Shown here: piece after piece, positions 1 through 8,080 of the stretch
How positions within the stretch are numbered: position 1 is the stretch's first letter
Layout of the letters: each line of letters begins with the position of its first letter
Made by a program: the position numbers and the translations under genes
From: Devosia enhydra
GTDB taxonomy: Bacteria > Pseudomonadota > Alphaproteobacteria > Rhizobiales > Devosiaceae
Assembly (NCBI RefSeq): GCF_900119845.1
Contig: NZ_FPKU01000003.1
Location: 675,990-739,989, forward strand
Length of the DNA: 64,000 nt
Direction: 5' to 3'
The notes under the pieces: generated by a model
The model's input: the letters and a program-made list of their open reading frames with translations, nothing else
The model's database searches: none
What the model was told of the DNA's origin: nothing

Positions 1-362
1 ATATCGCTCCGCCCGTCCCAGGCCGAGACCATCGCATCGATGGGCTCGAGCGCGCCCATCTCGATCAGCTGGGCCTGATTGTTGAGCTTGACCATGGCGG
101 CGTCGGGCGCCGCGCCGGCAACGATCGCGGCGAAAAGCCGGGTGTAATAGTCGGCGCCGCCGCCCCAGGGAATGCTTTCGGCCTCGATCTTGATATCGGG
201 GTTGGCCGCTTCGAAGGCGGCGATCAGTTCGGCCGGATTGTTTTCCGGATTGTCGAAATGATACCACCAGCGCACGGTGGCCTGCTGCGCGAGCGCCGGC
301 CGCGCCAGAGTGGTCGCGAGCGCCGTGGCACCCGCCAGCTGGATGAAAGTCCTGCGTTCCAT
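1..362 (-). CDS. ABC transporter substrate-binding protein, sugar type (family 1), 3' end outside window
   Basis: N-terminal ~120 codons of a periplasmic solute-binding protein; the rest lies before position 1. The start ATG (362-360) opens a signal peptide beginning MERRTFIQLAG and ending ALAQQ. The RRTFIQ stretch is twin-arginine-like, so Tat export is possible. The mature start (VRWWYHFDNPENN, then a helix ending in AANPDIKIEAESIPW) is typical of extracellular solute-binding family 1, which feeds sugars or glycerol-phosphate-like solutes to ABC permeases. It lies 68 bp downstream of the GntR gene on the same strand, so that regulator probably controls this importer. The cognate permeases should lie outside the window. 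Substrate unknown. Confidence 0.85.
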   Translation of the reverse strand, partial: MERRTFIQLAGATALATTLARPALAQQATVRWWYHFDNPENNPAELIAAFEAANPDIKIEAESIPWGGGADYYTRLFAAIVAGAAPDAAMVKLNNQAQLIEMGALEPIDAMVSAWDGRSD

Positions 363-430
363 TCCCGTCTCCTCCCATGTCCCGGTTGCGGGACGTTTGC
401 TGCGCCGGGGCTTCGCCCTCTGGCGCGAAA

Positions 431-1075
431 TCACGATGCGGCGCGAGCCGCGTCGATCTCCACTTCCACGATGGTGTCGATATGGGCGCCCAGCGCCTGC
501 GCGAGGCCCGGCCCATCATGTTCGACGAGCTTTTCGAGCAGCCGATCGTGCCGGGCAGCAGTTTCGAGCAGCGGCCGGCGATGGCGCGGCTCCCACAGCT
601 TCTGGCGATGTGAATGCAGGATGCAGCGCGTGAGGATCTGCTCGAGCGCGCGCAGACCCGAAAGGCGGAAGATTTCGAGGTGAAATTCGGTATCGAGCGC
701 GATCAGCGCGTATTCATCGCCCGCTTCGGCGGCGGAATCCATCTGGGTGCGCAACTCGGCCAGCCTGCGGAACGCGGCCTGGTCGACGGCGCGAGCAGCC
801 CTGAGCGCCCCCCGCACTTCGATGCGTCGACGCACCGCGAGGATCTCCTCGGCTTCCTCCGGATCGAGCGGGGTCACCGAGGTGCCCTTGTGGCCCGAAC
901 GGAGCACGAGCCCATCCTCCTGGAGGCGCATCAGGGCCTCCCGCACGGGTCCTTGGCTGCAACCGAGCTCGGAGGCCAGCGCCAGCTCGGTCAGCACCAT
1001 GCCGGGGCGCAACTCGTTGAGCACGATGCGGCGCTTGACGCTGGCATAGATGGCATCGCGAGGCCGCATGCTCAC
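431..1075 (-). CDS. GntR family transcriptional regulator, FCD (FadR) subfamily
   Basis: 214-residue repressor-type protein. The N-terminal winged helix-turn-helix covers about residues 5-72 (LASELGCSQGPVREALMRLQ is the recognition region). The C-terminal all-helical FCD ligand domain has the DTEFH metal/ligand signature and later His residues (LHSHRQ, AARHD, GAHID). The start is GTG at 1075; an ATG two codons in (1069) is equally possible. It is followed by a substrate-binding protein gene and preceded by an M20 hydrolase gene, so the three may form one catabolic unit. An A+T-rich inverted repeat directly upstream may be its operator. The ligand cannot be read from sequence; organic acids and sugar acids are common for the family. 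Confidence 0.9.
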   Translation of the reverse strand: MSMRPRDAIYASVKRRIVLNELRPGMVLTELALASELGCSQGPVREALMRLQEDGLVLRSGHKGTSVTPLDPEEAEEILAVRRRIEVRGALRAARAVDQAAFRRLAELRTQMDSAAEAGDEYALIALDTEFHLEIFRLSGLRALEQILTRCILHSHRQKLWEPRHRRPLLETAARHDRLLEKLVEHDGPGLAQALGAHIDTIVEVEIDAARAAS

Positions 1076-1079
1076 CCCT

Positions 1080-1106
1080 CAATTATCATTATTGATATTG
1101 ATAACG
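1080..1106. promoter_or_regulatory. Candidate GntR operator/promoter: TTATCA-N10-TGATAA
   Basis: In the gap between the M20 gene and the GntR start, 1083-1088 (TTATCA) and 1099-1104 (TGATAA) form an inverted repeat within a conspicuously A+T-rich 24-bp island in otherwise ~65% GC DNA. It lies just upstream of the GntR start codon, where an autoregulatory operator is expected. Function is inferred from position and symmetry only. Confidence 0.4.
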
Positions 1107-1163
1107 GAGTGCGAGCGAAGTCAAGGGCTCCGATAGGCGTGCAAGGCGATTGGGTTAGAGGTG

Positions 1164-2330
1164 TTAGCGGAGTTCGCCTTCGACCAGCGCCGCCCAGTAG
1201 CGGGCGCCGGTCAGGATCGCTTCATCGTTGAAATCATAGCGGGAATTATGGTGCAGCGCGCCATCCACGGCCGGTCCGTTGCCCAGCCAGACATAGCAGC
1301 CGGGCACCTCTGCACCGAAATAGGCGAAGTCGTCGCCCGCCGTTGAAGGCGGAAACATTGTGCGCACGCGGCCGGACGTTGCGACCTCGGCGGCCCTCAA
1401 CGCACGGGCGGTGGCATCGGCATGGTTGACAACCGGCGGGATGCGCCGCTGGAACCGGTAGTCGACGGTGATGCCGAAGCTTTGCGCCACGCCCTGCGCC
1501 AGAACGCCGATCTCGGCTTCGAGCTGATCGCGCACGGTGGCAGAATAGGCGCGGGCCGTACCGCCGATCCGGACGGTATCGGGAATGACGTTGAGCGCGT
1601 TGAAATCGCCGCCCGAAAGCGCGCAGGCCGAAACCACGGCAGGCTCCAGAGGGTCGACGCGGCGCGCGACGATGGTTGCGATCATGGTGAGGAAGTGCCC
1701 CGCCGCCGTCACCGCATCGCGGCCCAGATGCGGCTTGGCGCCATGCGTGCCGATGCCGGTGAAGGTCACCGTCCAGCTGTCGGAGGAGGCCAGTTGCGGG
1801 CCGGCGACCACCGCCATCTCGTCGGGGTCGAGCCCCGGCATATTGTGCAGCCCATAGGCCGCATCGACCGGAAAGCGGTTAAAGAAGCCATCATCGAGCA
1901 TGGCTTTGGCGCCGCCCCTGCCCTCCTCGGCCGGCTGGAAGACGAAATGCACGGTGCCCGAGAAGTTTCGCGTGCGCGCCAGATGGCGGGCGGCGGCGAG
2001 CAGCATTACCGTGTGCCCGTCATGCCCGCAGGCATGCATGGCCCCCGACACGCGCGATTTCCACGGCCGGTCGGCCAGTTCGGGCATGGCGAGGGCATCC
2101 ATATCGGCCCTGAGCGCGATGGCGCGGGGTCCGGTGCCCACCCTCAGCGTTCCCACAACGCCGGTCTGGCCGATGCCCGTGGTTACCGCGATGCCCGCCT
2201 CCTCGAGCTCGCGCGCGACGATGCCCGCCGTCCGATGCTCCTCGAAGCCCAGTTCAGGATGGGCGTGGAGGTCACGGCGCAGGGCCATCATGCGGGTGAG
2301 TTCGAAAGGGTCGTTCTCGCCGGGCAGCAT
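1164..2330 (-). CDS. M20 family metallo-amidohydrolase (hippurate hydrolase / N-acyl amino acid hydrolase type)
   Basis: 388 residues, the usual length for M20D amidohydrolases, which hydrolyse N-acyl or amide bonds of amino acid conjugates in the cytoplasm. The di-metal site is visible in order: LRADMDAL, HACGHDGHT (Cys and His ligands), PAEEG (catalytic/ligand Glu), YGLHNMPG (His) and the C-terminal HHNSRYDFND (His). The small dimerisation domain lies between about residues 185 and 300. No signal peptide. The gene reads toward the GntR and binding protein genes. Substrate unknown; hippurate, N-acetyl amino acids and indole-acetyl conjugates are all within the family's range. Confidence 0.88.
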   Translation of the reverse strand: MLPGENDPFELTRMMALRRDLHAHPELGFEEHRTAGIVARELEEAGIAVTTGIGQTGVVGTLRVGTGPRAIALRADMDALAMPELADRPWKSRVSGAMHACGHDGHTVMLLAAARHLARTRNFSGTVHFVFQPAEEGRGGAKAMLDDGFFNRFPVDAAYGLHNMPGLDPDEMAVVAGPQLASSDSWTVTFTGIGTHGAKPHLGRDAVTAAGHFLTMIATIVARRVDPLEPAVVSACALSGGDFNALNVIPDTVRIGGTARAYSATVRDQLEAEIGVLAQGVAQSFGITVDYRFQRRIPPVVNHADATARALRAAEVATSGRVRTMFPPSTAGDDFAYFGAEVPGCYVWLGNGPAVDGALHHNSRYDFNDEAILTGARYWAALVEGELR

Positions 2331-2449
2331 GGTCTTGATCCTCGATCAGCGGGCAGCAGGTCTCTTGCCGGATTTGCGGGCAATCGATAAGCGAAACATT
2401 GGCCAAAACCCGGTTGCGGGCAAGATTTCTCCCATTTGAGGCAAAAGGC

Positions 2450-3148
2450 GTGCCGCGACTTCCGCATGCATTCTGGCAGGAGATCCTGCCGGCCGATGGC
2501 ACGCCCGCAGAAGCCAGCGGACTGATCGACGCCTATCCCGCCCGCCTGCCCGACGGGCGCGTGCTCGAGTTGCCCATTCGCGTGCTGCCCGGCGATGGCA
2601 GCCGCGCCGTCGCTTCGCTCATCCTCAACCAGGCGAGCTTTGCGGTGGAAGACGCGCTGGCCGAAGCCTTGACCGCGCAGGTTGCCGAATTTGCGCCCGA
2701 TATCGTGGTCGGCGTCCCCACGCTGGGCCTGCCGCTCGCTGCCAATGTGGCGCGACGGCTCGGGCATCCGCGCTTCGTGGCGCTCGGCACCTCGCGCAAA
2801 TTCTGGTACGACGCATCGCTCAGCGAGCCGATGGCCTCGATCACCAGCCCCGATCATACCCGCACGCTCTATCTCGACCCGCGCATGCTGCCGCTGCTCG
2901 AGGGTCGTCGGGTGGCGCTTATCGACGATGTGATCAGCACGGCGAGTTCGATCGGCGCCGTGCTGCGGCTGCTGGCCAAGGCTGGCATCGCGCCCGTCGC
3001 CATCGGCTGTGCGATGCTGCAATCGCAGCGCTGGCGAGCCCCGCTGGCCGCCCAGCTCCCTGTCATCCGCTCCGCCATTGCCTCCCCGCTTCTCGAAAAG
3101 GGCGCCGACGTGCTCTGGCACCCGTTGCTCGAAAAGGACACTCCATGA
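2450..3148 (+). CDS. PRPP-dependent phosphoribosyltransferase
   Basis: Cytoplasmic type I phosphoribosyltransferase of about 232 residues. The PRPP loop is clear (VALIDDVISTASSI), with a long N-terminal region and the strand VGVPTLGLPLAANVARRLG before it. I prefer the GTG start at 2450 because GAGG at 2438-2441 sits 8 nt upstream; an in-frame TTG at 2399 would add 17 residues without a clear ribosome site. The stop overlaps the following nucleoside hydrolase by four bases (ATGA), so translation is coupled. With that partner, the likely job is to turn a released nucleobase into a nucleotide. The base (adenine, guanine, xanthine or other) cannot be told. Confidence 0.82.
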   Translation: MPRLPHAFWQEILPADGTPAEASGLIDAYPARLPDGRVLELPIRVLPGDGSRAVASLILNQASFAVEDALAEALTAQVAEFAPDIVVGVPTLGLPLAANVARRLGHPRFVALGTSRKFWYDASLSEPMASITSPDHTRTLYLDPRMLPLLEGRRVALIDDVISTASSIGAVLRLLAKAGIAPVAIGCAMLQSQRWRAPLAAQLPVIRSAIASPLLEKGADVLWHPLLEKDTP

Positions 3149-4080
3149 CCAACCGGCTCATTCTGGACACCGATGGCGGCGTGGACGACGCGCAGGCCCT
3201 CCTGATGCTCCTGGCCAATGATCGCGCACCCTTCGCCATCACAACCGTGTTCGGCAATGTCGGGCTCGATGCGGCCACGGCCAACATCCTCGATGTGCTC
3301 GCGGTTGCCGGCAGCGACATTCCCGTCCATGCCGGGGCGGATCGGCCGCTGGTCGCGCCGATCGTCGATGCGCGCGACATCCATGGCGAGGATGGGCTGG
3401 GCGGCGCCATCCGGCCCGACAGCGCCGCGGAACCGTCAGGGCTCGACGGGGTAGGCTTTCTCGTCGATGCCCTTCTCGAAGCCGCTGCCATCGGCGAGCG
3501 CATCGATATTCTCGCCATCGGGCCGCTGACCAATATCGCGCTGATGCTGCGTCTGGCCCCCGAAGCGGTGGAGGGGCTGGGCACGCTCACCATCATGGGC
3601 GGCACGCTCAACGGGCGCGGCAACATCACGCCGGCGGCCGAATTCAACATCTATGCCGATCCCGAAGCTGCGGCCGCCGTGTTCCGCTCGGTGCCGAGCG
3701 TGATCGTGCCGTGGGAGCCCTGCACCACCCACCTGCTCACGGGCGAGGAGGTCGAAGCGGCGTTCGAGGGCCTCGCCCAGGCCGATGTGACGCAGTTTTC
3801 GCTGGCCCTCGCCCAGCATGCGCGCCGCACCAGCCTCTCCTATGGCGGGGCCGATGTGCTGCGCTTCGTCGATCCGCTCGCGGCGGCCGTGGTGATTTCG
3901 CCGGAGATCGTGACGACGTCTCTCGAAGCGTCCGTCGATGTGGCGCTCGCCGAGGGCGTGACGCGGGGCATGACCGTGGTCGATCCGAGCTTCCGGCTCG
4001 GCACGCCGCGTGCCCGGTTGGTTGAAACCGTGGACGAGACGGCGCTTCGCGCCCTTTACGCCCGCTCCATCGCCGGCTGA
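3145..4080 (+). CDS. Nucleoside hydrolase (IunH/RihA family)
   Basis: 311 residues. It cleaves the N-glycosidic bond of ribonucleosides to ribose and free base. The calcium-binding Asp cluster is present at the N-terminus (LDTDGGVDDAQALLML, residues 6-21), with the NIPVHAGA-like segment DIPVHAGADRPL and the IHGEDGLGG motif of the family. Later motifs include LAIGPLTNIAL, IMGG and AEFNIYADPEAA. Start ATG overlaps the phosphoribosyltransferase stop. The pair would couple base release to nucleotide salvage. A second, diverged copy lies at 26399-27319. Purine versus pyrimidine preference is undetermined. Confidence 0.92.
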   Translation: MTNRLILDTDGGVDDAQALLMLLANDRAPFAITTVFGNVGLDAATANILDVLAVAGSDIPVHAGADRPLVAPIVDARDIHGEDGLGGAIRPDSAAEPSGLDGVGFLVDALLEAAAIGERIDILAIGPLTNIALMLRLAPEAVEGLGTLTIMGGTLNGRGNITPAAEFNIYADPEAAAAVFRSVPSVIVPWEPCTTHLLTGEEVEAAFEGLAQADVTQFSLALAQHARRTSLSYGGADVLRFVDPLAAAVVISPEIVTTSLEASVDVALAEGVTRGMTVVDPSFRLGTPRARLVETVDETALRALYARSIAG

Positions 4081-4111
4081 ACCTGCCTGCCGCGAAAGCG
4101 ACGGGAGCTGA

Positions 4112-6031
4112 TCAGGCGTCGATATCGGCCACGTGACCGCCGCGACGGCGCTCGCCCATGCGGCGGTGCCATCCGTTGATGCGGTCGCGGCCGGCGCGCT
4201 TTGCGCCGTAGAGGGCTTCGTCCGCCCGCGCGACGAGGTCGGACGCGCGTCTCAGTTCGTCGCCACGGCCATAGGTGGCGATGCCGAGGCTGGCGGTGAC
4301 GATGCCGCGCGGACTGTCCTGATGGGGCAGCGCCACCCCGTTGAGCCGCGCCCGAAAGGCGTTGGCCAGGTGATAGGCGCCGTCCTCGTCGGTGTCGGGC
4401 AGGATGGCGAGGAATTCCTCGCCGCCATAGCGCGCAACGATGTCGCCGGAGCGCCGGAAGACGTCGCGAAAGCACTGGCTGATGGTTTTGAGGCACTCAT
4501 CGCCGGCCTGGTGGCCATAGCGGTCGTTGAAGGGCTTGAACAGGTCGATATCGAGCAGGATGACCGAGATGGGCTGGTCGTTGCGGATCGATAGCGCGAT
4601 CTCGGCGGCGAGCGCCTCATCCATGGCGCGGCGGTTCATCAGCCCGGTCAGCGCGTCCGTCGAGGCTTCGCGCCGCAACCGGTCATTGACGCGCATCAGG
4701 TCGGTTTCCGTCAGCTTGAACTGCGTGATGTCGGTCACTACAACCATTGCCGTGCCGCTGTCGGTGGGGCGGGTGGAAATGCGCAGCCAGCGACCATCGG
4801 TCATGTGCACCTCCTCCTCGGCATTGGCAAAGAGCTGCCCAGCGATGGCCTCGATCCAGTTGGCAGGATCGCCGGGAATGGTCTGCTCGTCCTTTTCGAT
4901 GACGGCCCGCAGGATCGTGCGGATGGGCGTGCCGGGGACGCGCAGATGGCCGGTCAGCGGGAAGGCCTTGCGATATTGTTCGTTGCAGTAGCTCAGGCGC
5001 CCCTCGGCATCGAACATCGCCACGCCGTCGCTCATATGGGTGAGCGCGAATTCGAGCTGCTGGCGGCTCTGTTCGAGCTTGAGTTCAAGCCCATGCCGGT
5101 CCGAGACGTCGCGATTGTGGGTAATGATGCCAATGAGGCTGCCGGCGGCATCGCGCAGCGGCACCTTGAGGGTCGCGAGGCGTCGCGTGACGCCATCGGC
5201 CGTAACGACATCATGATCGATCACCGCAGGCCGATCGCTCAGAAGAGCGGCGCGTTCGGAGGCCGCGATGTCATCGGCCGTCTCGGGCGGATAGAAATCG
5301 CGAAAACTCCGGCCGATCAGGACATCAGGGCTCGCTACGCCCAGCATTTTGGCGGAGGCGGGATTGGCGGCGAGAAAATGCCCGTCGATGTCTTTGACGT
5401 TGAGGCTGTCGGGCAGCGTTTCGATGATGGTGCGATACATCCGGTTCTGCTGCTCAGCGGCGCGGCGGCGCTTGTCCTGCAACAGCGCCAGCCCGGAGAT
5501 GATCGTGGCGACGATCAGGATCAGGCCGCGCGGCAGGGCGATGGCTGTAAGTGCAGCCTGCCGGAACGGGCTTGCGAGAGCGGTAATGCCGATGAGCGTG
5601 GTCGTGACCGTGGTCGCCGCCAGAACGGCGATGTGCCAGACCTTGGTCTCACGGTTGCGCAGGAGAAAATGGCCCAGCAGCCCGACCCCGAGCGGGACCA
5701 GCAGCCCGATCACCCCGCTGATCGCGCCGGCCCCGCCGAGCCAGAGCCGATAGCTTGCCGCAATCACCCCGAACACCAGCGCCGCCATCGGTCCGCCGAA
5801 AAACGAAGCGAGGCTGGCGATCGTCGGCCGAAGATCGAAAATCACGCCGGGGGCAAGTTCCACCGGCACGCTCATCGCAAAGATCGCGGCGATGCCCATA
5901 TGGGTGCCGAAGGCGAGAGCTTCGGCCCGGGGCTTGAGGAAGTTCAGGTAATCGCGCAGGTGCGTCCACGCCATCACGAAGATCGCGACGACGGCCAGAT
6001 TGGCAAGCAAACCATACCAGAGCGCGTTCAA
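4112..6031 (-). CDS. Membrane diguanylate cyclase with 5TM-type sensor, two PAS domains and GGDEF
   Basis: 639 residues. The N-terminal ~190 residues hold several hydrophobic helices resembling the 5TMR-LYT sensor module. A PAS domain follows (about 205-320; LPDSLNVKDIDGHFLAANPA), then a short coiled coil, a second PAS (about 335-450; VAMFDAEGRLSYCNEQY), and a GGDEF domain from about 475. The active site is GGEEF at residues 536-540 and the inhibitory I-site RSGD lies five residues before it, so it should make cyclic di-GMP and be product-inhibited. No EAL domain. It is convergent with the nucleoside hydrolase and monocistronic. The signal is unknown; LytS-type 5TM modules in other proteins sense small ligands or the membrane. 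Confidence 0.92.
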   Translation of the reverse strand: MNALWYGLLANLAVVAIFVMAWTHLRDYLNFLKPRAEALAFGTHMGIAAIFAMSVPVELAPGVIFDLRPTIASLASFFGGPMAALVFGVIAASYRLWLGGAGAISGVIGLLVPLGVGLLGHFLLRNRETKVWHIAVLAATTVTTTLIGITALASPFRQAALTAIALPRGLILIVATIISGLALLQDKRRRAAEQQNRMYRTIIETLPDSLNVKDIDGHFLAANPASAKMLGVASPDVLIGRSFRDFYPPETADDIAASERAALLSDRPAVIDHDVVTADGVTRRLATLKVPLRDAAGSLIGIITHNRDVSDRHGLELKLEQSRQQLEFALTHMSDGVAMFDAEGRLSYCNEQYRKAFPLTGHLRVPGTPIRTILRAVIEKDEQTIPGDPANWIEAIAGQLFANAEEEVHMTDGRWLRISTRPTDSGTAMVVVTDITQFKLTETDLMRVNDRLRREASTDALTGLMNRRAMDEALAAEIALSIRNDQPISVILLDIDLFKPFNDRYGHQAGDECLKTISQCFRDVFRRSGDIVARYGGEEFLAILPDTDEDGAYHLANAFRARLNGVALPHQDSPRGIVTASLGIATYGRGDELRRASDLVARADEALYGAKRAGRDRINGWHRRMGERRRGGHVADIDA

Positions 6032-6154
6032 TATCCTACCATATGACAGTCTCTGCCCGTCGAGCCTGACACGGGCAAGCTAAGACAAGCTTACCATAAA
6101 ACTGCGATTGTCGAGGATCGCGTGCTGCAGCGGGCGGGATCGCCCCGTGCGGGG

Positions 6155-7912
6155 CTAGCCCTTCAGGATGGCAAAGGCCTCGTATGGCCTGAGACTGACC
6201 GTTTCGCCGAGGCTGCTCACCGGCTGGTAATTGCTGATGAGGCAGGCCCCCGAAAGGCGGAGTTCGTCGGGCAGAGTCAGCGAAACCTGATGGTCGGCAA
6301 AGCTCGCTACCACCACCAGCCGCTCATCGCCAAGCGTTCGGGTATAGACGAACACGTCCGGATGCTGGTCGAGATAGGAGCGGAAGACGCCATCGACGAT
6401 CACCCCGTGACGTTTGCGCAGCCCGATCAGCGTTCTGTAGTGATGGAAGATCGACTGCTCATCCGCCACCGCGGTACGCGCATTGATCTGCCGGTGATTG
6501 GCGTTAACCGCGATCCACGGCACCCCTTCGGTGAACCCGCCATTGGGCGCCTCGCTCCACTGCATCGGGGTGCGGGCATTGTCGCGCGAATTCTGGTTGG
6601 CTCCGGCAATGAAATCCTCGGGCGACCGCCCCGCCTCGAGGTGCAGCCGGTGCATGTTGAGGGTCTCGATGTCGCGATACTCCTCGATGCTTTCGAAGCC
6701 GGCATTGGTCATGCCGATTTCCTCGCCCTGATAGACATAGGGCGTGCCTTTGAGCAGATGCAGTACGGTGGCGAGCATCTTGGCCGAGGCGACATGGTAG
6801 TCGGCGGCATCGCCATAGCGCGAGACGGCGCGGGGCAGGTCGTGATTGCCCCAAAAGAGCGAGTTCCACCCATCCTCGGCGAGGGCCAGCTGCCATTTGC
6901 CGAGCACACCCTTCAACGCCACGAGGTCTAAGGGCTTCGGCTTCCACTTGCCATGGTCTTCGTCCCAGCCCTGCGTCACATGCTCGAACTGGAAGACCAT
7001 CGAGAGCTCCTCGCGGTCGCGGCCCGAATAGAGCAGGGCCGAGCCCGGCGTCGCGCTCCACGCCTCGCCCACCGTCAGCACATCGCGCCCCCCGAAGGTC
7101 TCGCGATGCATTTCCTTGAGATAATCGTGCAGATGCGGGCCCTCGGCGGTGATGCCCTTGTCGACCTCCTTGCCGATCAGGTCGATCACATCCATGCGGA
7201 ACCCGGCGATGCCGCGCTCGAGCCACCAGTTCATCATGGCGTAGATTTCGGCGCGCAGGCGGGGATTGGCCCAGTTGAGGTCGGGCTGGCGGCGCGAGAA
7301 CTGATGGAAGTAATACTGCCCGGTAGCATCGTCGAACCGCCAGGCCGGCCCGCCGAACACCGAGGGGATGGCATTGGGCAGCCCGCCATCGGGGGCCGGA
7401 TCGCGCCAGATGTAATAGTCGCGATAGGGGTTGTCGCGGCTCTTGCGCGCCTCGGTGAACCAGCGATGCTCGTCGGATGTGTGATTGACCACGAGGTCGA
7501 GGATGATGCCGATGCCGCGCGCCTTCGCCTCGGAAACGAGGCGGTCGAAATCCTCGATCGTGCCGAATTCAGGCGCCACCGCCTGATAGTCGGAAATGTC
7601 GTAGCCATTGTCGTCCATCGGCGAGGCAAAGATCGGTGACAGCCAGATGGCGCCGATGCCGAGGGTTTGAAGATAGTCGAGCTTGCCGATGATGCCGGGA
7701 ATATCCCCGATGCCGTCGCCATTGCTGTCGGCGAAAGACCGCGGATAGATCTGGTAGATCGTGGTGCTTTTCCACCACGGCTCGGACGGGTCGGGCAAGG
7801 CAGCATCGGTCGCGGAGCGCGCGCGCTCGGGATGCAGCGGGGTGACGTTGCTGGCCGCAGTCCCTGCCGATGCTGCGGCGCCCGACGCGGTGCTTTCGGC
7901 TGATACGGTCAT
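6155..7912 (-). CDS. GH13 alpha-glucosidase (oligo-1,6-glucosidase / trehalose-family type)
   Basis: 585 residues from the ATG at 7912, preceded by AAGGAG with 6-7 nt spacing; an upstream in-frame start at 7960 is less likely. An Ala/Ser-rich leader of ~45 residues precedes the TIM barrel (WWKSTTIYQIYPRSF). GH13 motifs: DLVVNHTS (region I), GFRMDVID (nucleophile Asp, II), VGEAW (acid/base Glu, III) and FWGNHDLPR (IV). The architecture matches GH13 enzymes that release glucose from the non-reducing end of alpha-glucosides; isomaltose, maltose or sucrose could be substrates. It is divergent from the trehalohydrolase gene, suggesting a shared alpha-glucan/trehalose role. Confidence 0.9.
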   Translation of the reverse strand: MTVSAESTASGAAASAGTAASNVTPLHPERARSATDAALPDPSEPWWKSTTIYQIYPRSFADSNGDGIGDIPGIIGKLDYLQTLGIGAIWLSPIFASPMDDNGYDISDYQAVAPEFGTIEDFDRLVSEAKARGIGIILDLVVNHTSDEHRWFTEARKSRDNPYRDYYIWRDPAPDGGLPNAIPSVFGGPAWRFDDATGQYYFHQFSRRQPDLNWANPRLRAEIYAMMNWWLERGIAGFRMDVIDLIGKEVDKGITAEGPHLHDYLKEMHRETFGGRDVLTVGEAWSATPGSALLYSGRDREELSMVFQFEHVTQGWDEDHGKWKPKPLDLVALKGVLGKWQLALAEDGWNSLFWGNHDLPRAVSRYGDAADYHVASAKMLATVLHLLKGTPYVYQGEEIGMTNAGFESIEEYRDIETLNMHRLHLEAGRSPEDFIAGANQNSRDNARTPMQWSEAPNGGFTEGVPWIAVNANHRQINARTAVADEQSIFHHYRTLIGLRKRHGVIVDGVFRSYLDQHPDVFVYTRTLGDERLVVVASFADHQVSLTLPDELRLSGACLISNYQPVSSLGETVSLRPYEAFAILKG

Positions 7913-8080
7913 GGCAGTCTCCTTGATGGCGGCCGGGATGGCGCCGCCGCCTCCGGCCACGCCATTGATCTCTCCACCCTAAATGCGCTCTGCGCCCAAA
8001 GGTTGGCACGGGGACGCACAAGGCTGCCAATCGATGAGAACAGGGCTGGGGAGTCGTAGCGCGGGCCTGTCGGCATTTGC

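Noticed and set aside
4805-6046. Long plus-strand frame opposite the diguanylate cyclase
   Set aside because: Antisense shadow of a gene with clear PAS and GGEEF motifs; the peptide is Arg/Asp/His-rich and without recognisable domains.
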